Notes: generated from the letters alone by a model not told the origin. Positions 16,714-24,829 are shown, numbered from the stretch's first letter. The stretch is DNA of 64,000 nt from Croceivirga sp. (GCA_028284285.1 JANQSA010000001.1:372001-436000), one strand, 5' to 3'. Numbers and translations are program-made.

Positions 16714-17653
16714 TAGTAATTTTCTTAATACGATAGGGACGTTTGGACTGGGATTCGTAGTAGGTACGAATCAGCAATTCCATAACAATACCAATAGTAA
16801 ATAACTGAATGCCTCCCAGGATGAACATCATTCCAAAAATCAACAACGGTCGGGTCCCAATGTCCTGGCCAAAGCCAAACTTCAGGATGAGCAGGTAGAT
16901 CTCTATGAACACCCCAAGGATAAATAAAAAGACCCCGAATATTCCGAACAGGTGGATGGGCCGCTGGAAGTATTTTCGGATAAAAAGCAGTAACATCATA
17001 TCCGCTACTACCTTAAAGATACGTTCCAGCCCATACTTGGATTTTCCGGCATGTCGGGCATGATGTTTTACGGGCACCTGTTGTATTTGCGCCCCTTCCA
17101 GATGTGCAAGAAGTGTGATAAACCGGTGCATTTCGCCATACAGGTTTAGACCCTTAGCGATTTCTTTGGTAAATACCTTGAGAGCACAGCCATTGTCCTT
17201 GATGTCCAGTTTGGTTACTCTGCGCACGAGGAAATTAGCGATTTTGGAAGGTATTTTTTTGACCAGGGAGTCTTTTCGTTTTTGTCGTATTCCCGTGATT
17301 AAATCGTATTCCCCCTGCACCGCTAATTCCAGCATCTTAGGAATATCCGCCGGATCATTTTGCAGGTCGCCGTCCATAGTAATGATATACTCCCCCTGGG
17401 CGTAATCAATCCCAGCTGCCAAGGCCAGGCTCTGACCATAATTTTTTTTAAGCTCAATAAGCGCTACTTTATCATCATTTAGGGCTTTAACTACTTTTTT
17501 AGTAGTATCACGGGAAAAATCATCCACATAAATGATCTGGTAGTTGTATCCCTGAAGTGTTTCATGGATTTTTTGAGTGAGTAGCGCTACATTGTCTTCC
17601 TCATTGTACAACGGTACTACGATGGAAAGCGGGGCATTGGTTACCGGTGACAT
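16691..17653 (-). CDS. Polyprenyl-phosphate glycosyltransferase, GT2 (GtrB/DPM1-like)
   Basis: This 320-aa enzyme has a GT-A domain (residues 1-225): SIVVPLYNEEDNV at the start and TMDGDLQNDP near residue 95, with the Asp ligands for metal and nucleotide sugar. Two C-terminal TM helices follow (about 230-305). Such enzymes load a sugar onto undecaprenyl phosphate on the cytoplasmic face. The sugar could be glucose, mannose or Ara4N-like and cannot be decided. With the YbhN-like protein and the nearby ArnT-like transferase it forms a plausible make-flip-transfer set for envelope glycosylation. Confidence 0.9.
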   Translation of the reverse strand: MSPVTNAPLSIVVPLYNEEDNVALLTQKIHETLQGYNYQIIYVDDFSRDTTKKVVKALNDDKVALIELKKNYGQSLALAAGIDYAQGEYIITMDGDLQNDPADIPKMLELAVQGEYDLITGIRQKRKDSLVKKIPSKIANFLVRRVTKLDIKDNGCALKVFTKEIAKGLNLYGEMHRFITLLAHLEGAQIQQVPVKHHARHAGKSKYGLERIFKVVADMMLLLFIRKYFQRPIHLFGIFGVFLFILGVFIEIYLLILKFGFGQDIGTRPLLIFGMMFILGGIQLFTIGIVMELLIRTYYESQSKRPYRIKKITIGDGKTT

Positions 17654-17696
17654 GCTAGCTGATTATTTCCGCGCAAATGTAGCGTTTTTTGATGGG

Positions 17697-18758
17697 TTAG
17701 GATCGCTTTGACCGGAGCAATTGCCGTGCAGCCGCATAAGGCGAGATCTCCTTTTTTTCTATTCTTTGTAGCAGTTCTTCTGATCTCTTTTTTATCTCGG
17801 GGCTTTTGTAAAATTCGCGCTGCAGTAGGGAAGCCACAGTTTGATGAAACCAATTTTTGTTTTGCGCCGTGCGGTTTTGTTCAAAATACCCGTTAGCTTT
17901 GGTTTTTTCCAGATACTGCAGCAGCATGTCCCATATTTCCGTAATACCGGTGTTTTCCAGGGCAGAACAACGCATAACCGGCGGATTCCAACCACTTGTT
18001 TTTTCCGGGTAAAGATGTAACGCATGCCGAAACTCGGTCATAGCCCGTTGTACTTTTTCTTTGTTGGTATTGTCCGCTTTGTTAATGACAATGGCATCTG
18101 CCATTTCCATGATACCGCGTTTAATTCCCTGAAGCTCGTCTCCGGCACCGGCCAGTTTTAGTAACAGAAAAAAGTCGACCATGCTGTGGACGGCCGTCTC
18201 ACTTTGTCCCACCCCAACCGTTTCTACAAGTATAACATCAAATCCGGCAGCCTCACATAGTAATATGGTCTCTCTTGTTTTTCGGGCCACACCACCAAGC
18301 GCATCATTGGCCGGGGAGGGCCGTATAAAGGCGTTGGGGTGTTTGGTAAGTTGTTCCATTCGGGTTTTGTCGCCTAAAATACTTCCCCGTGTGAGAGAAC
18401 TGGAAGGGTCTACCGCAAGTACAGCTACTTTTTTACCCTCGTTGGCCAAATAGGTGCCAAACACTTCTATAAAGGTACTTTTACCCACACCGGGTACACC
18501 GGTAATCCCTATCCGGAGGCTACCAGTGGGTTGAGAAAGGCAAAGGTTCACCAATAGCTCGGCGGCTTCGGCGTGTTCTTTATTGGCACTTTCCACAAGG
18601 GTTATTCCTCGTGCAAGGGCGGTTTGATCTCCTTTCCGGATCCCCTGAAAAAGCTCTTCTGGGGATAGTGAAGTTTTCTTAAGAAGTTTTACTCTTTTAA
18701 TGCTATTGGCCAATGTATTTGTATTTATATCCGCGCGTTGTTCATGATAATAGCACAA
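17697..18758 (-). CDS. meaB: MeaB/ArgK-type GTPase, methylmalonyl-CoA mutase chaperone
   Basis: This is a G3E-family P-loop GTPase. It has Walker A GVPGVGKS, the long switch-like motif VDPSSSLTRGSILGDKTRM, ETVGVGQSE, NKAD for guanine binding, and a C-terminal dimerisation tail. MeaB protects and reloads adenosylcobalamin-dependent methylmalonyl-CoA mutase. The frame opens with a TTG at 18758 (353 aa), but this lies inside a TATTTTTG -7 box. Starting at the in-frame TTG at 18713 (338 aa) seems more likely. A cob(I)alamin adenosyltransferase gene at 31.0 kb fits the same pathway, but no mutase gene is in the window. Confidence 0.92.
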   Translation of the reverse strand: MCYYHEQRADINTNTLANSIKRVKLLKKTSLSPEELFQGIRKGDQTALARGITLVESANKEHAEAAELLVNLCLSQPTGSLRIGITGVPGVGKSTFIEVFGTYLANEGKKVAVLAVDPSSSLTRGSILGDKTRMEQLTKHPNAFIRPSPANDALGGVARKTRETILLCEAAGFDVILVETVGVGQSETAVHSMVDFFLLLKLAGAGDELQGIKRGIMEMADAIVINKADNTNKEKVQRAMTEFRHALHLYPEKTSGWNPPVMRCSALENTGITEIWDMLLQYLEKTKANGYFEQNRTAQNKNWFHQTVASLLQREFYKSPEIKKRSEELLQRIEKKEISPYAAARQLLRSKRS

Positions 18759-18763
18759 AAATA
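18756..18763 (-). promoter_or_regulatory. Probable -7 box upstream of meaB
   Basis: TATTTTTG on the minus strand matches TAnnTTTG. It covers the most upstream possible start codon of meaB, which argues for a start further in. A -33 TTG at normal spacing is not apparent. Confidence 0.4.
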
Positions 18764-18902
18764 GGAAGTTTTGTCTGCAGTCTTTACGAATACTGTTGCT
18801 CCTTTTTCTTTTCCAGTTTTCACAAAAATTTAATGCTGCAAACTATTGGGGAACAAATGTCAAATGGTAATTTACTGCCTTCATAGTATTAATACGATTA
18901 GG

Positions 18903-19328
18903 ATGCAAACTATTTTTGAGACAAGTGCCACGAATACCGGAGGACGGGCCGGGCACGTAGAATCGGATAACGGGGTTATTGATTTTGATATTCGTATGCC
19001 GGATCCCCGGGGCAATCAAAGGGCAGGCACCACCAACCCGGAACAGCTTTTTGCTGCTGCATATTCCACTTGTTTTGCAGGGGCATTGCAACATGTGGCC
19101 AAAGAACGAGGCCTGGACGACCTCGGAGATTTTCATGTTACCGCTACAATATCCTTTAATCAGGATGAGGACGGGTTCTTTTTGGAAGCTATTTTGGATA
19201 GCTATCTTCCCACTCTGGATAAAGAGAAGGGAGAGGAACTGATTAATGCCGCACATGAGATTTGCCCTTACAGCAAAGCCACGCGTGATAACATCACAGT
19301 GCATTTGAATTTACTGATAGACGAATAG
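18903..19328 (+). CDS. Organic hydroperoxide resistance protein, Ohr/OsmC family
   Basis: This is a 141-aa thiol peroxidase that reduces organic hydroperoxides using a reactive Cys pair. The start is the ATG at 18903, giving MQTIFETSATNTGGRAGHV, the family's usual N-terminus. The peroxidatic Cys is in AAYSTCFAGAL and the resolving Cys in HEICPYSKATR, with the conserved Arg and Glu in place. It is cytoplasmic. It is transcribed away from meaB and followed by a good intrinsic terminator. No MarR-type OhrR regulator is adjacent. Confidence 0.93.
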   Translation: MQTIFETSATNTGGRAGHVESDNGVIDFDIRMPDPRGNQRAGTTNPEQLFAAAYSTCFAGALQHVAKERGLDDLGDFHVTATISFNQDEDGFFLEAILDSYLPTLDKEKGEELINAAHEICPYSKATRDNITVHLNLLIDE

Positions 19329-19356
19329 TACGATTTCCAAACGATTCGAATACGCT

Positions 19357-19387
19357 ATCCCACTCCCTGCGAGTGGGATTTTTTGTT
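19357..19387 (+). terminator. Intrinsic terminator after ohr
   Basis: ATCCCACTC (19357-19365), loop CCTGC, and GAGTGGGAT (19371-19379) form a perfect 9-bp stem, followed by TTTTTTGTT. It separates ohr from the sigma factor operon. Confidence 0.88.
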
Positions 19388-19422
19388 AAAATGGGTTAAA
19401 ACGTCTGTTTTTTGCCACATCG

Positions 19423-19430
19423 TATTTTTG
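19423..19430 (+). promoter_or_regulatory. Possible -7 box of the sigma factor operon
   Basis: TATTTTTG lies 35 bp before the TTG start of the sigma factor gene and matches TAnnTTTG. There is no TTG at normal spacing upstream, so the operon may depend on an activator or on its own sigma factor. Confidence 0.35.
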
Positions 19431-19464
19431 GTATCGTCCTTTAAGTAACAACAAACCGACCATT

Positions 19465-20001
19465 TTGATTATAGAATTGGTAGAACAATGTAAGGCTAAC
19501 GATCGCAATGCCCAAATGGCGTTGTACAATAAATATTGTGAGGGTATGTTCTGTGTGGCTATGCGTTTCCTTAAAAATCAAGACGATGCTGAGGATGTGC
19601 TTCAGGAAGCATTTATCAGGGCCTTTCAGCGGATACATCAGTTCAAGGGAGAAGTGACGTTTGGCGCATGGCTGAAACGGATCGTCGTTAACGGAAGCAT
19701 TGATTTTTTGAAATCAAAACACCACCGGACCATTTTGTTGGATGAGAATTATATGCATGTGGCGGAGGACGATTGGGAGGTAGATGACCGTATTACAGTG
19801 GATGAAGTGAAGGAAGCGATAGAAGGTTTGCCGGAAAAGTACCGATTTGTAGTGCAGTTGTATCTGGTAGAAGGATATGACCACAGTGAGATTTCGGAAA
19901 TATTGAACATCTCCGAAACAGCTTCCCGGACCCGGTTGTTACGGGGGAAAGGACAATTGAAAGAATTATTGAACAGTAAAAGTTATGGGACAGGATCTTA
20001 G
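19465..20001 (+). CDS. ECF-type RNA polymerase sigma factor
   Basis: This 178-aa sigma-70 family protein has region 2 (about residues 20-95: AMRFLKNQDDAEDVLQEAFIRAF, then FGAWLKRIVVNGSIDFLK) and region 4 (about 110-170: GLPEKYRFVVQLYLVEGYDHSEI with a helix-turn-helix, then TASRTRLLRGKGQL). Region 3 is absent, as in ECF factors. The start is a TTG. Its end overlaps the start of a single-TM protein that is the likely anti-sigma factor, and a DUF4097-like gene follows. This is a common Flavobacteriia arrangement for envelope-stress sensing. Confidence 0.9.
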   Translation: MIIELVEQCKANDRNAQMALYNKYCEGMFCVAMRFLKNQDDAEDVLQEAFIRAFQRIHQFKGEVTFGAWLKRIVVNGSIDFLKSKHHRTILLDENYMHVAEDDWEVDDRITVDEVKEAIEGLPEKYRFVVQLYLVEGYDHSEISEILNISETASRTRLLRGKGQLKELLNSKSYGTGS

Positions 20002-20578
20002 AAAATTGTTTGAGGAAGAACGCAAAACGCAACGATTTAAAATGAATCCGGGGCATGAAACCCGGTTTCTTGAACGTTTGAAAGCCGAAATGCCGGTAAT
20101 CCCCAAAAAGCGGCCGGCGTATTTATGGCTACGCGTTGCTGCTACAGTGGTGATCTTGATTGGCGTTGGGGCATTTTTCTTTCTGAACCGGTCTTCAGAG
20201 GAATCTCAGCTACCCGCTACAATTGTTGATAAAGGTGAGGCACCCTCCGAAAAAGAGGGTATTACCCTGGGCGATTTGTCCCCTGATCTACAAAAAATAG
20301 AGAATTACTATGTGGCGAATATTAATTATGAGCTTTCCTGCTTACAAATATCGGATGATAATAAAGGCCTGGTGGATGGGTATTTGGAGCAATTGGATGT
20401 GCTTAATAAGGAATATGAGGTACTCAATGAGGAACTGAATACCATTGGGCCTAATGACGAAACTATTTCGGCCTTAATTCAGAATTTACAATTGCGGTTA
20501 CAGTTGTTGCAAAAGTTAAAGCAGAGTTTAAATCAATTAAAATCATCAGAAAATGAACAGGAAACCACTATTATTTAG
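19985..20578 (+). CDS. Single-TM protein, candidate anti-sigma factor
   Basis: This 197-aa protein has a cytoplasmic N-terminal part of about 50 residues (LRKLFEEERKTQRFKM), one TM helix near residues 55-73 (AATVVILIGVGAFFFL), and an extracytoplasmic helical domain with a probable coiled coil (EYEVLNEELNTIG, then LQLRLQLLQKLKQSLN). It lacks the classical ZAS zinc motif. The anti-sigma role is inferred from its 17-bp overlap with the ECF gene and from its topology. It overlaps the next gene by 26 bp. Confidence 0.75.
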   Translation: MGQDLRKLFEEERKTQRFKMNPGHETRFLERLKAEMPVIPKKRPAYLWLRVAATVVILIGVGAFFFLNRSSEESQLPATIVDKGEAPSEKEGITLGDLSPDLQKIENYYVANINYELSCLQISDDNKGLVDGYLEQLDVLNKEYEVLNEELNTIGPNDETISALIQNLQLRLQLLQKLKQSLNQLKSSENEQETTII

Positions 20579-22016
20579 CATAGCGCTGGCGGTATTGACG
20601 CTTAGTCCGGGGTTTTCCCAAAAAAAGACCAAAACCTACAAGGAGGTTTTTAATGTGGGAGAGGAGACCGTATTGGAGCTGAATACCAGTCATGCGGATA
20701 TTGAATTTGAAACCTGGGACAAGAACCAGGTAGAAATTGTAGCCACTGTAACCCTAGAAGGGGCAAGTGATGAAGAAGTAGACGCCTATTTTGAATCGGA
20801 TCCTTTCAGAATTGTGGGGAATAGTTCACAAATTGAAGTCGCCACTTCCGGTCGTCGCTCATGGAATCTTGGTTTGGGGGACACGGATTTCGATTTCAAT
20901 GTTGACGTGGAGCCGTTCTTTCTGGATCTGGAAATCCCGGATTTACCGGAATTGGCGGTGATACCGGAAATGCCACTTTTACCCCCTATGCCTCCGATGC
21001 CTTACACGGGGTTTGATTACGGACGGTACAAAGAAGAGGGGGAGGACTATATGAAAGAATGGAAAAAAGAGTTTGAAAAAGGTTTTGATAAGGAGTACAA
21101 AAAACGCATGGAGGAGTGGGGGAAACGCGTGGAAGAACGTGCCAAGGCCTGGGAAGAAAGAAATGCCGAACGGTTAGAGGAACGGGAAAGGCGAATAGAA
21201 GAACGCGCTGCGGCTATGGAAAAACGCATGGAAGAGGTTGAGCGAAAAAGAGCAGAAGCTCTGGAGAAAAGAGAAGAAGCGATGGAACGAATGGCAGAAG
21301 AACGGGATCGCCGCATCCGTGAAGAACGAAGGATATTCATCTCCAGGGATGATGATGACAGCCCTAATATCTTTTTCTATTCTTCGGATGGGGATAATAA
21401 AAAGTACAAAGTAAAGAAGTCCATAAAAATCAAAATGCCGAAATCCGTTCGGTTGAAAATGAATGTAAAACACGGGGAGGTAAAGCTAGCCGCCACCACC
21501 CGGGATATCAATGCAAGCTTGCGGTATGCAAGCTTGCTTGCCTCCACCATTGAAGGTGACAATACCCTTATCAAAGCGTCCTACTCTCCGGTGGTAGTCC
21601 ATAACTGGAACTATGGGCAATTAAAGACCGACTATTCCGAGAGGGTGAATCTTAAAGAAGTGGGTGAACTGCGGTTGAATGCGGTTTCATCCAATATCAT
21701 CATTGACAAATTGAATGATAAAGCATTTATAACTAATAATTTGGGAAAGCTGTCAATTAATTCGATCCACCCCGGTTTTTCCGATGTGGAGGTTTCCGTT
21801 CAGAATGGGGAGGTGGTGTGTAAGGTGCCGAACAGCCCGGTATCCTTCTATTTGAATGGTCTGAAATCTACTATGAACTATCCGGACGATGTACAAATGG
21901 ACAAAGTAAAGAATTGGGATAATATAATCCTTAAAGGATTTAAGGTGAAGGACAATTCCGGAAAACAGATCTCCATCAACTCCAAATACAGTCACGTACT
22001 GTTGGAGAATAGATAA
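20553..22016 (+). CDS. Exported DUF4097-like protein with a long charged coiled coil
   Basis: This 487-aa protein has a signal peptide (to about residue 23, SPGFSQ). It then has a beta-rich region of the DUF4097/head-GIN kind (LELNTSHADIEFETWDKNQVEI) and a Pro/Met-rich linker (EMPLLPPMPPMP). Residues about 160-270 form an extreme Glu/Arg/Lys coiled coil (ERRIEERAAAMEKRMEEVER and similar). A second beta-rich domain continues to the C-terminus. The DUF4097 halves appear split by the coiled coil. It is the third gene of the sigma/anti-sigma operon, so it may sense or respond to envelope stress. The function is unknown. Confidence 0.78.
   Translation: MNRKPLLFSIALAVLTLSPGFSQKKTKTYKEVFNVGEETVLELNTSHADIEFETWDKNQVEIVATVTLEGASDEEVDAYFESDPFRIVGNSSQIEVATSGRRSWNLGLGDTDFDFNVDVEPFFLDLEIPDLPELAVIPEMPLLPPMPPMPYTGFDYGRYKEEGEDYMKEWKKEFEKGFDKEYKKRMEEWGKRVEERAKAWEERNAERLEERERRIEERAAAMEKRMEEVERKRAEALEKREEAMERMAEERDRRIREERRIFISRDDDDSPNIFFYSSDGDNKKYKVKKSIKIKMPKSVRLKMNVKHGEVKLAATTRDINASLRYASLLASTIEGDNTLIKASYSPVVVHNWNYGQLKTDYSERVNLKEVGELRLNAVSSNIIIDKLNDKAFITNNLGKLSINSIHPGFSDVEVSVQNGEVVCKVPNSPVSFYLNGLKSTMNYPDDVQMDKVKNWDNIILKGFKVKDNSGKQISINSKYSHVLLENR
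21511..21537. repeat. Direct repeat of a 10-bp palindrome inside the DUF4097-like CDS
   Basis: ATGCAAGCTTGC occurs twice (21511-21522 and 21526-21537) separated by GGT. GCAAGCTTGC is itself a perfect palindrome, so the two copies can also pair into a 10-bp hairpin with a 5-nt loop. It encodes NASLRYASLLAS. It may be chance from a repeated A-S-L codon pattern or a small insertion. Confidence 0.6.
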
Positions 22017-22096
22017 CCGTACTTGTAGTACCCCAATACCCAAATCGGAATTTTTTTTCTCTACTTCTTCTGCTATCTTAGGCTACTACCTACTTC

Positions 22097-22777
22097 TTAA
22101 TGCGACTCATCTTCCTTCAAATACTCCCTGAAATTTTCTTTGAATCGGTTTAAACGGGGAATGGATACCGCCCGGATATAAGAATTATTGGGGTTTTTTC
22201 GCTCAAAATCCTGGTGGTATTCTTCGGCTTTCCAGAACTTTTCAAAAGAGACTACTTGAGTAACAATAGGTTGATCGTATACATTTTCAGACTCCAGGAG
22301 TTTAATGTAATCCTCAATCATTTGCTTTTCATCCTTGTTCTTGTAGAAGGCAATAGAACGATACTGTGCACCGCGATCCGGCCCCTGGCGATTTAGGGTG
22401 GTGGGATCATGCGACCCAAAAAATACCTGTACCAGTGCTAAAAAAGAAATTTCCCGTGGGTTGTAATAGACTTCCACAGCTTCAGCGTGACGCGTCCTGC
22501 CATAGGCTACCTGCTCATAGGTAGGATTCTCCTCTGGGCCTCCGGAGTATCCTGAAACTACCTCCTTAACCCCTTTTACGCTTTCAAAAATGGCTTCAAC
22601 ACACCAAAAACAACCGCTGGCGAAGTACGCAGTCTCGTATTGTTGCAATTGTTCTGGTGAGAAGACTTCTTTTTCTGTTGCCTGGTTTTGAGCCAGGTGG
22701 GGTGTAGTTTCCTTTTGAAATGTTTGGCAACTGATAAATAGTGAAAAGAGTGTTGCTACTATTGATAGTTTCGTCAT
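22097..22777 (-). CDS. msrA: Peptide methionine-S-sulfoxide reductase, lipoprotein
   Basis: This 226-aa enzyme reduces methionine-S-sulfoxide in oxidised proteins. The catalytic motif GCFWC (in YFASGCFWCVEAIF) and the family blocks SGYSGG, YEQVAYGRTRHAEAV and HDPTTLNRQGPDRGAQYRS are all present. The N-terminus is a lipoprotein-type signal (SLFISC), so the enzyme should act in the envelope and not in the cytosol. No MsrB domain is fused. The C-terminal tail has no Cys, so recycling would have to use an external thiol or another Cys. It converges with the sigma operon. Confidence 0.94.
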   Translation of the reverse strand: MTKLSIVATLFSLFISCQTFQKETTPHLAQNQATEKEVFSPEQLQQYETAYFASGCFWCVEAIFESVKGVKEVVSGYSGGPEENPTYEQVAYGRTRHAEAVEVYYNPREISFLALVQVFFGSHDPTTLNRQGPDRGAQYRSIAFYKNKDEKQMIEDYIKLLESENVYDQPIVTQVVSFEKFWKAEEYHQDFERKNPNNSYIRAVSIPRLNRFKENFREYLKEDESH

Positions 22778-22852
22778 AATCCTTCGGTTTCAGTCTTAAG
22801 TAGTAACAAGTTACCTTTAATTACGGTATTCCGGGTTAAAAAGTGTTAAGGC

Positions 22853-23536
22853 CTATATGGAAATCGTTTCTCCTATCCCTGGCAACAATAATTCCTTGCC
22901 TTTTGCTTCAAAGTGTTGTTTTGCCGCGGCCTGGTCTATGGCAATGGGAGGAAAGGTATCATAATGGCAGCCCAGTACCTTCTTACATTGCACAAAGTCG
23001 GCAGCCAGGGCGGCATCTTCATAGCCCATGGTAAAATTGTCCCCTATGGGTAATATGGCTAAATCCAGGGCAGGGCAGGTATCCGGAATGAGTTGCATAT
23101 CCAGGGTTAGTGCGGTGTCGCCCGCTATATAGATACATTTGTCTTCATTCCAAATGACGAATCCTCCGGGATTCCCACCGTAACTTCCATCGGGTAAAAC
23201 ACTGGAATGAATGGCATTGACATATTTAACAGTGCCAAAATCAAACGTCTTCTTTCCGCCGTGGTTAAGGGGATGGCCGTTTAGTCCTTTCTTACCGAAC
23301 CATTCCACGATCTCAAAATTGGAGATAATGATGGTGTCTGGGTTATTCCCGGCAATCTGTTCCACGTCCAGCACATGGTCCTGATGCCCGTGGGTCAATA
23401 AAATATAATCGGCCTTTAAAGCATTAATATCGATATGCGAAGCCTGAGTGTTCCCGCTTATAAAAGGGTCAACAACAACATGTTTTCCCTTGATTTCCAA
23501 ATGCAAAGCCGAATGGCCCAGATACGTAATTTTCAT
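22853..23536 (-). CDS. Metal-dependent hydrolase, UPF0173 (UlaG-like beta-lactamase fold)
   Basis: This 227-aa metallo-beta-lactamase-fold protein has the metal-binding motif THGHQDHVLD (HxHxDH) near residue 50. It also has the family's later His/Asp ligands (YIAGDTALT, then LGCHYDTFPPI). UPF0173 proteins resemble UlaG-type lactonases, and the true substrate is not known. There is no signal peptide, so it is cytoplasmic. It is a single minus-strand gene, transcribed away from the M23 gene. Confidence 0.9.
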   Translation of the reverse strand: MKITYLGHSALHLEIKGKHVVVDPFISGNTQASHIDINALKADYILLTHGHQDHVLDVEQIAGNNPDTIIISNFEIVEWFGKKGLNGHPLNHGGKKTFDFGTVKYVNAIHSSVLPDGSYGGNPGGFVIWNEDKCIYIAGDTALTLDMQLIPDTCPALDLAILPIGDNFTMGYEDAALAADFVQCKKVLGCHYDTFPPIAIDQAAAKQHFEAKGKELLLPGIGETISI

Positions 23537-23626
23537 CTCTCAACGTTTTTATTTCCTTCAAGGAAATTACAAAATTCAAAGGCTTTTCAATATCTTCCCT
23601 GTAACTTTTGAACACATTTTTTTGGA

Positions 23627-24301
23627 ATGGTAGAGGATTTGTTGTTACAGTCAGGTGAAGATCAACCGTTCCGAATGCTTGACCCTAATATTCCTCTTAC
23701 CCGGTATTGTCCAATACACCTTTCCTGGGATAACCCCCAACTCCAGGGTATGGATATTACCGATCCGGAAGCTTGCCAGGGCTATATTGATTCTGTTTTG
23801 GCTACACACAATGCTAGAGTGGCCTATGGTGGTTATTTGGAAAAAAGAAAGCTCTATACCAAAGCAGGACGTTTTGCCGGGAATTCTCCTCGGGATATCC
23901 ATTTAGGGGTAGACTTTTGGTGTATTGCAGGAACTGAAGTGTTAGCTCCTCTGGAGGGTAGGGTGCACAGCTTTGCCAATAATTCAGATCCTGGAAACTA
24001 TGGCCCGACCATTGTGCTGCAACATCAATTGGGAGAATTGAAATTTTATACACTGTATGGACATTTATCCTTGGAGTCCTTGCAAGGCCTCTATCCTGGA
24101 AAGGAATTTCGGAAAAGGGAAGTGCTGGCCACACTGGGTACCACGAAGATCAACGTAGGCTATGCTCCCCATTTGCACTTTCAACTCATTCTGGATATGG
24201 GAAGATACCAGGGAGATTATCCCGGGGTTTGCTCGGAAAAAGACCTTCCTTTCTACAAAAAGAACTGCCCGGATCCCAATTTACTGCTAGGGATGAAATG
24301 A
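23627..24301 (+). CDS. M23-family metallopeptidase without a signal peptide
   Basis: This 224-aa protein has a LytM/M23 domain from about residue 75 to 205. HLGVDFW carries the first zinc ligands, and HLHFQL (residues about 183-188, HxH) the third. TLYGHLS is also conserved. The protein starts at the ATG at 23627 with a hydrophilic N-terminus (MVEDLLLQSGEDQPF), so no export signal is visible. Because other M23 enzymes cut peptidoglycan outside the membrane, either export is unconventional or the substrate is cytoplasmic. Confidence 0.85.
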   Translation: MVEDLLLQSGEDQPFRMLDPNIPLTRYCPIHLSWDNPQLQGMDITDPEACQGYIDSVLATHNARVAYGGYLEKRKLYTKAGRFAGNSPRDIHLGVDFWCIAGTEVLAPLEGRVHSFANNSDPGNYGPTIVLQHQLGELKFYTLYGHLSLESLQGLYPGKEFRKREVLATLGTTKINVGYAPHLHFQLILDMGRYQGDYPGVCSEKDLPFYKKNCPDPNLLLGMK

Positions 24302-24485
24302 CCCACTATCGACGAAATGCACCTCCTTTCGGTGTGCTGTTCATCGAGTGAAAAACCGTTGTCGATGCTTTTTTACACTTAGTCCAGCTTTCGGTTTTTA
24401 ATCGAAAAATTGGTGTTGGACAGCGAGTTAAATCAGGGCCAGGGCAGACCTGGAGATACCTTTACTCTGTAAAAACGCCCGAATC

Positions 24486-24713
24486 ATGAAAGCAATCTTA
24501 ACCTTCATCTTTATCATCTTCATCGGAACAACAGCTATGGCTCAGGAAGAAACTAAAGTTCCCACCCAACCTAAAAAAGTAACCTTAGACATTAAGATTG
24601 AAAAAACTACAATACAAGAAAGTAAAGTAGCCAGATTGTACCTATTTAAAAATTCAAGAGTAAAGAAAGAATTGGCATTCCGAACCAAGCGCAACAAATC
24701 TAAAATGGCGTAA
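24486..24713 (+). CDS. Small secreted hypothetical protein
   Basis: This 75-aa protein has a clear signal peptide (ILTFIFIIFIGTTAMAQ), followed by a basic mature part of about 55 residues (KVTLDIKIEKTTIQESKVARL, then KRNKSKMA). No family is recognised. The gene's TAA overlaps the ATG of a second small frame (TAATG). Being so basic, the product could bind DNA, RNA or anionic glycans, but this is only a guess. Confidence 0.6.
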   Translation: MKAILTFIFIIFIGTTAMAQEETKVPTQPKKVTLDIKIEKTTIQESKVARLYLFKNSRVKKELAFRTKRNKSKMA

Positions 24714-24829
24714 TGATGATAGGGCTTATTTTACTTCTGATTGTTTTAGGGTGTTGTTTAGTTGCTGTTTTTGATCGGTTACCCTCTGCTTTGCGTCCTG
24801 TAAGAGTGCCTCCACACTGCAAGTTTTAA
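24713..24829 (+). CDS. Possible 38-aa membrane micropeptide
   Basis: A short frame begins at the ATG overlapping the TAA of the upstream small gene (TAATG at 24711-24715). It encodes a hydrophobic segment (IGLILLLIVLGCCLVAVF) and a short basic tail (RLPSALRPVRVPP). A bidirectional terminator follows at 24864. The coupling and the TM-like composition are suggestive, but the frame is short and may be fortuitous. Confidence 0.3.
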   Translation: MMIGLILLLIVLGCCLVAVFDRLPSALRPVRVPPHCKF

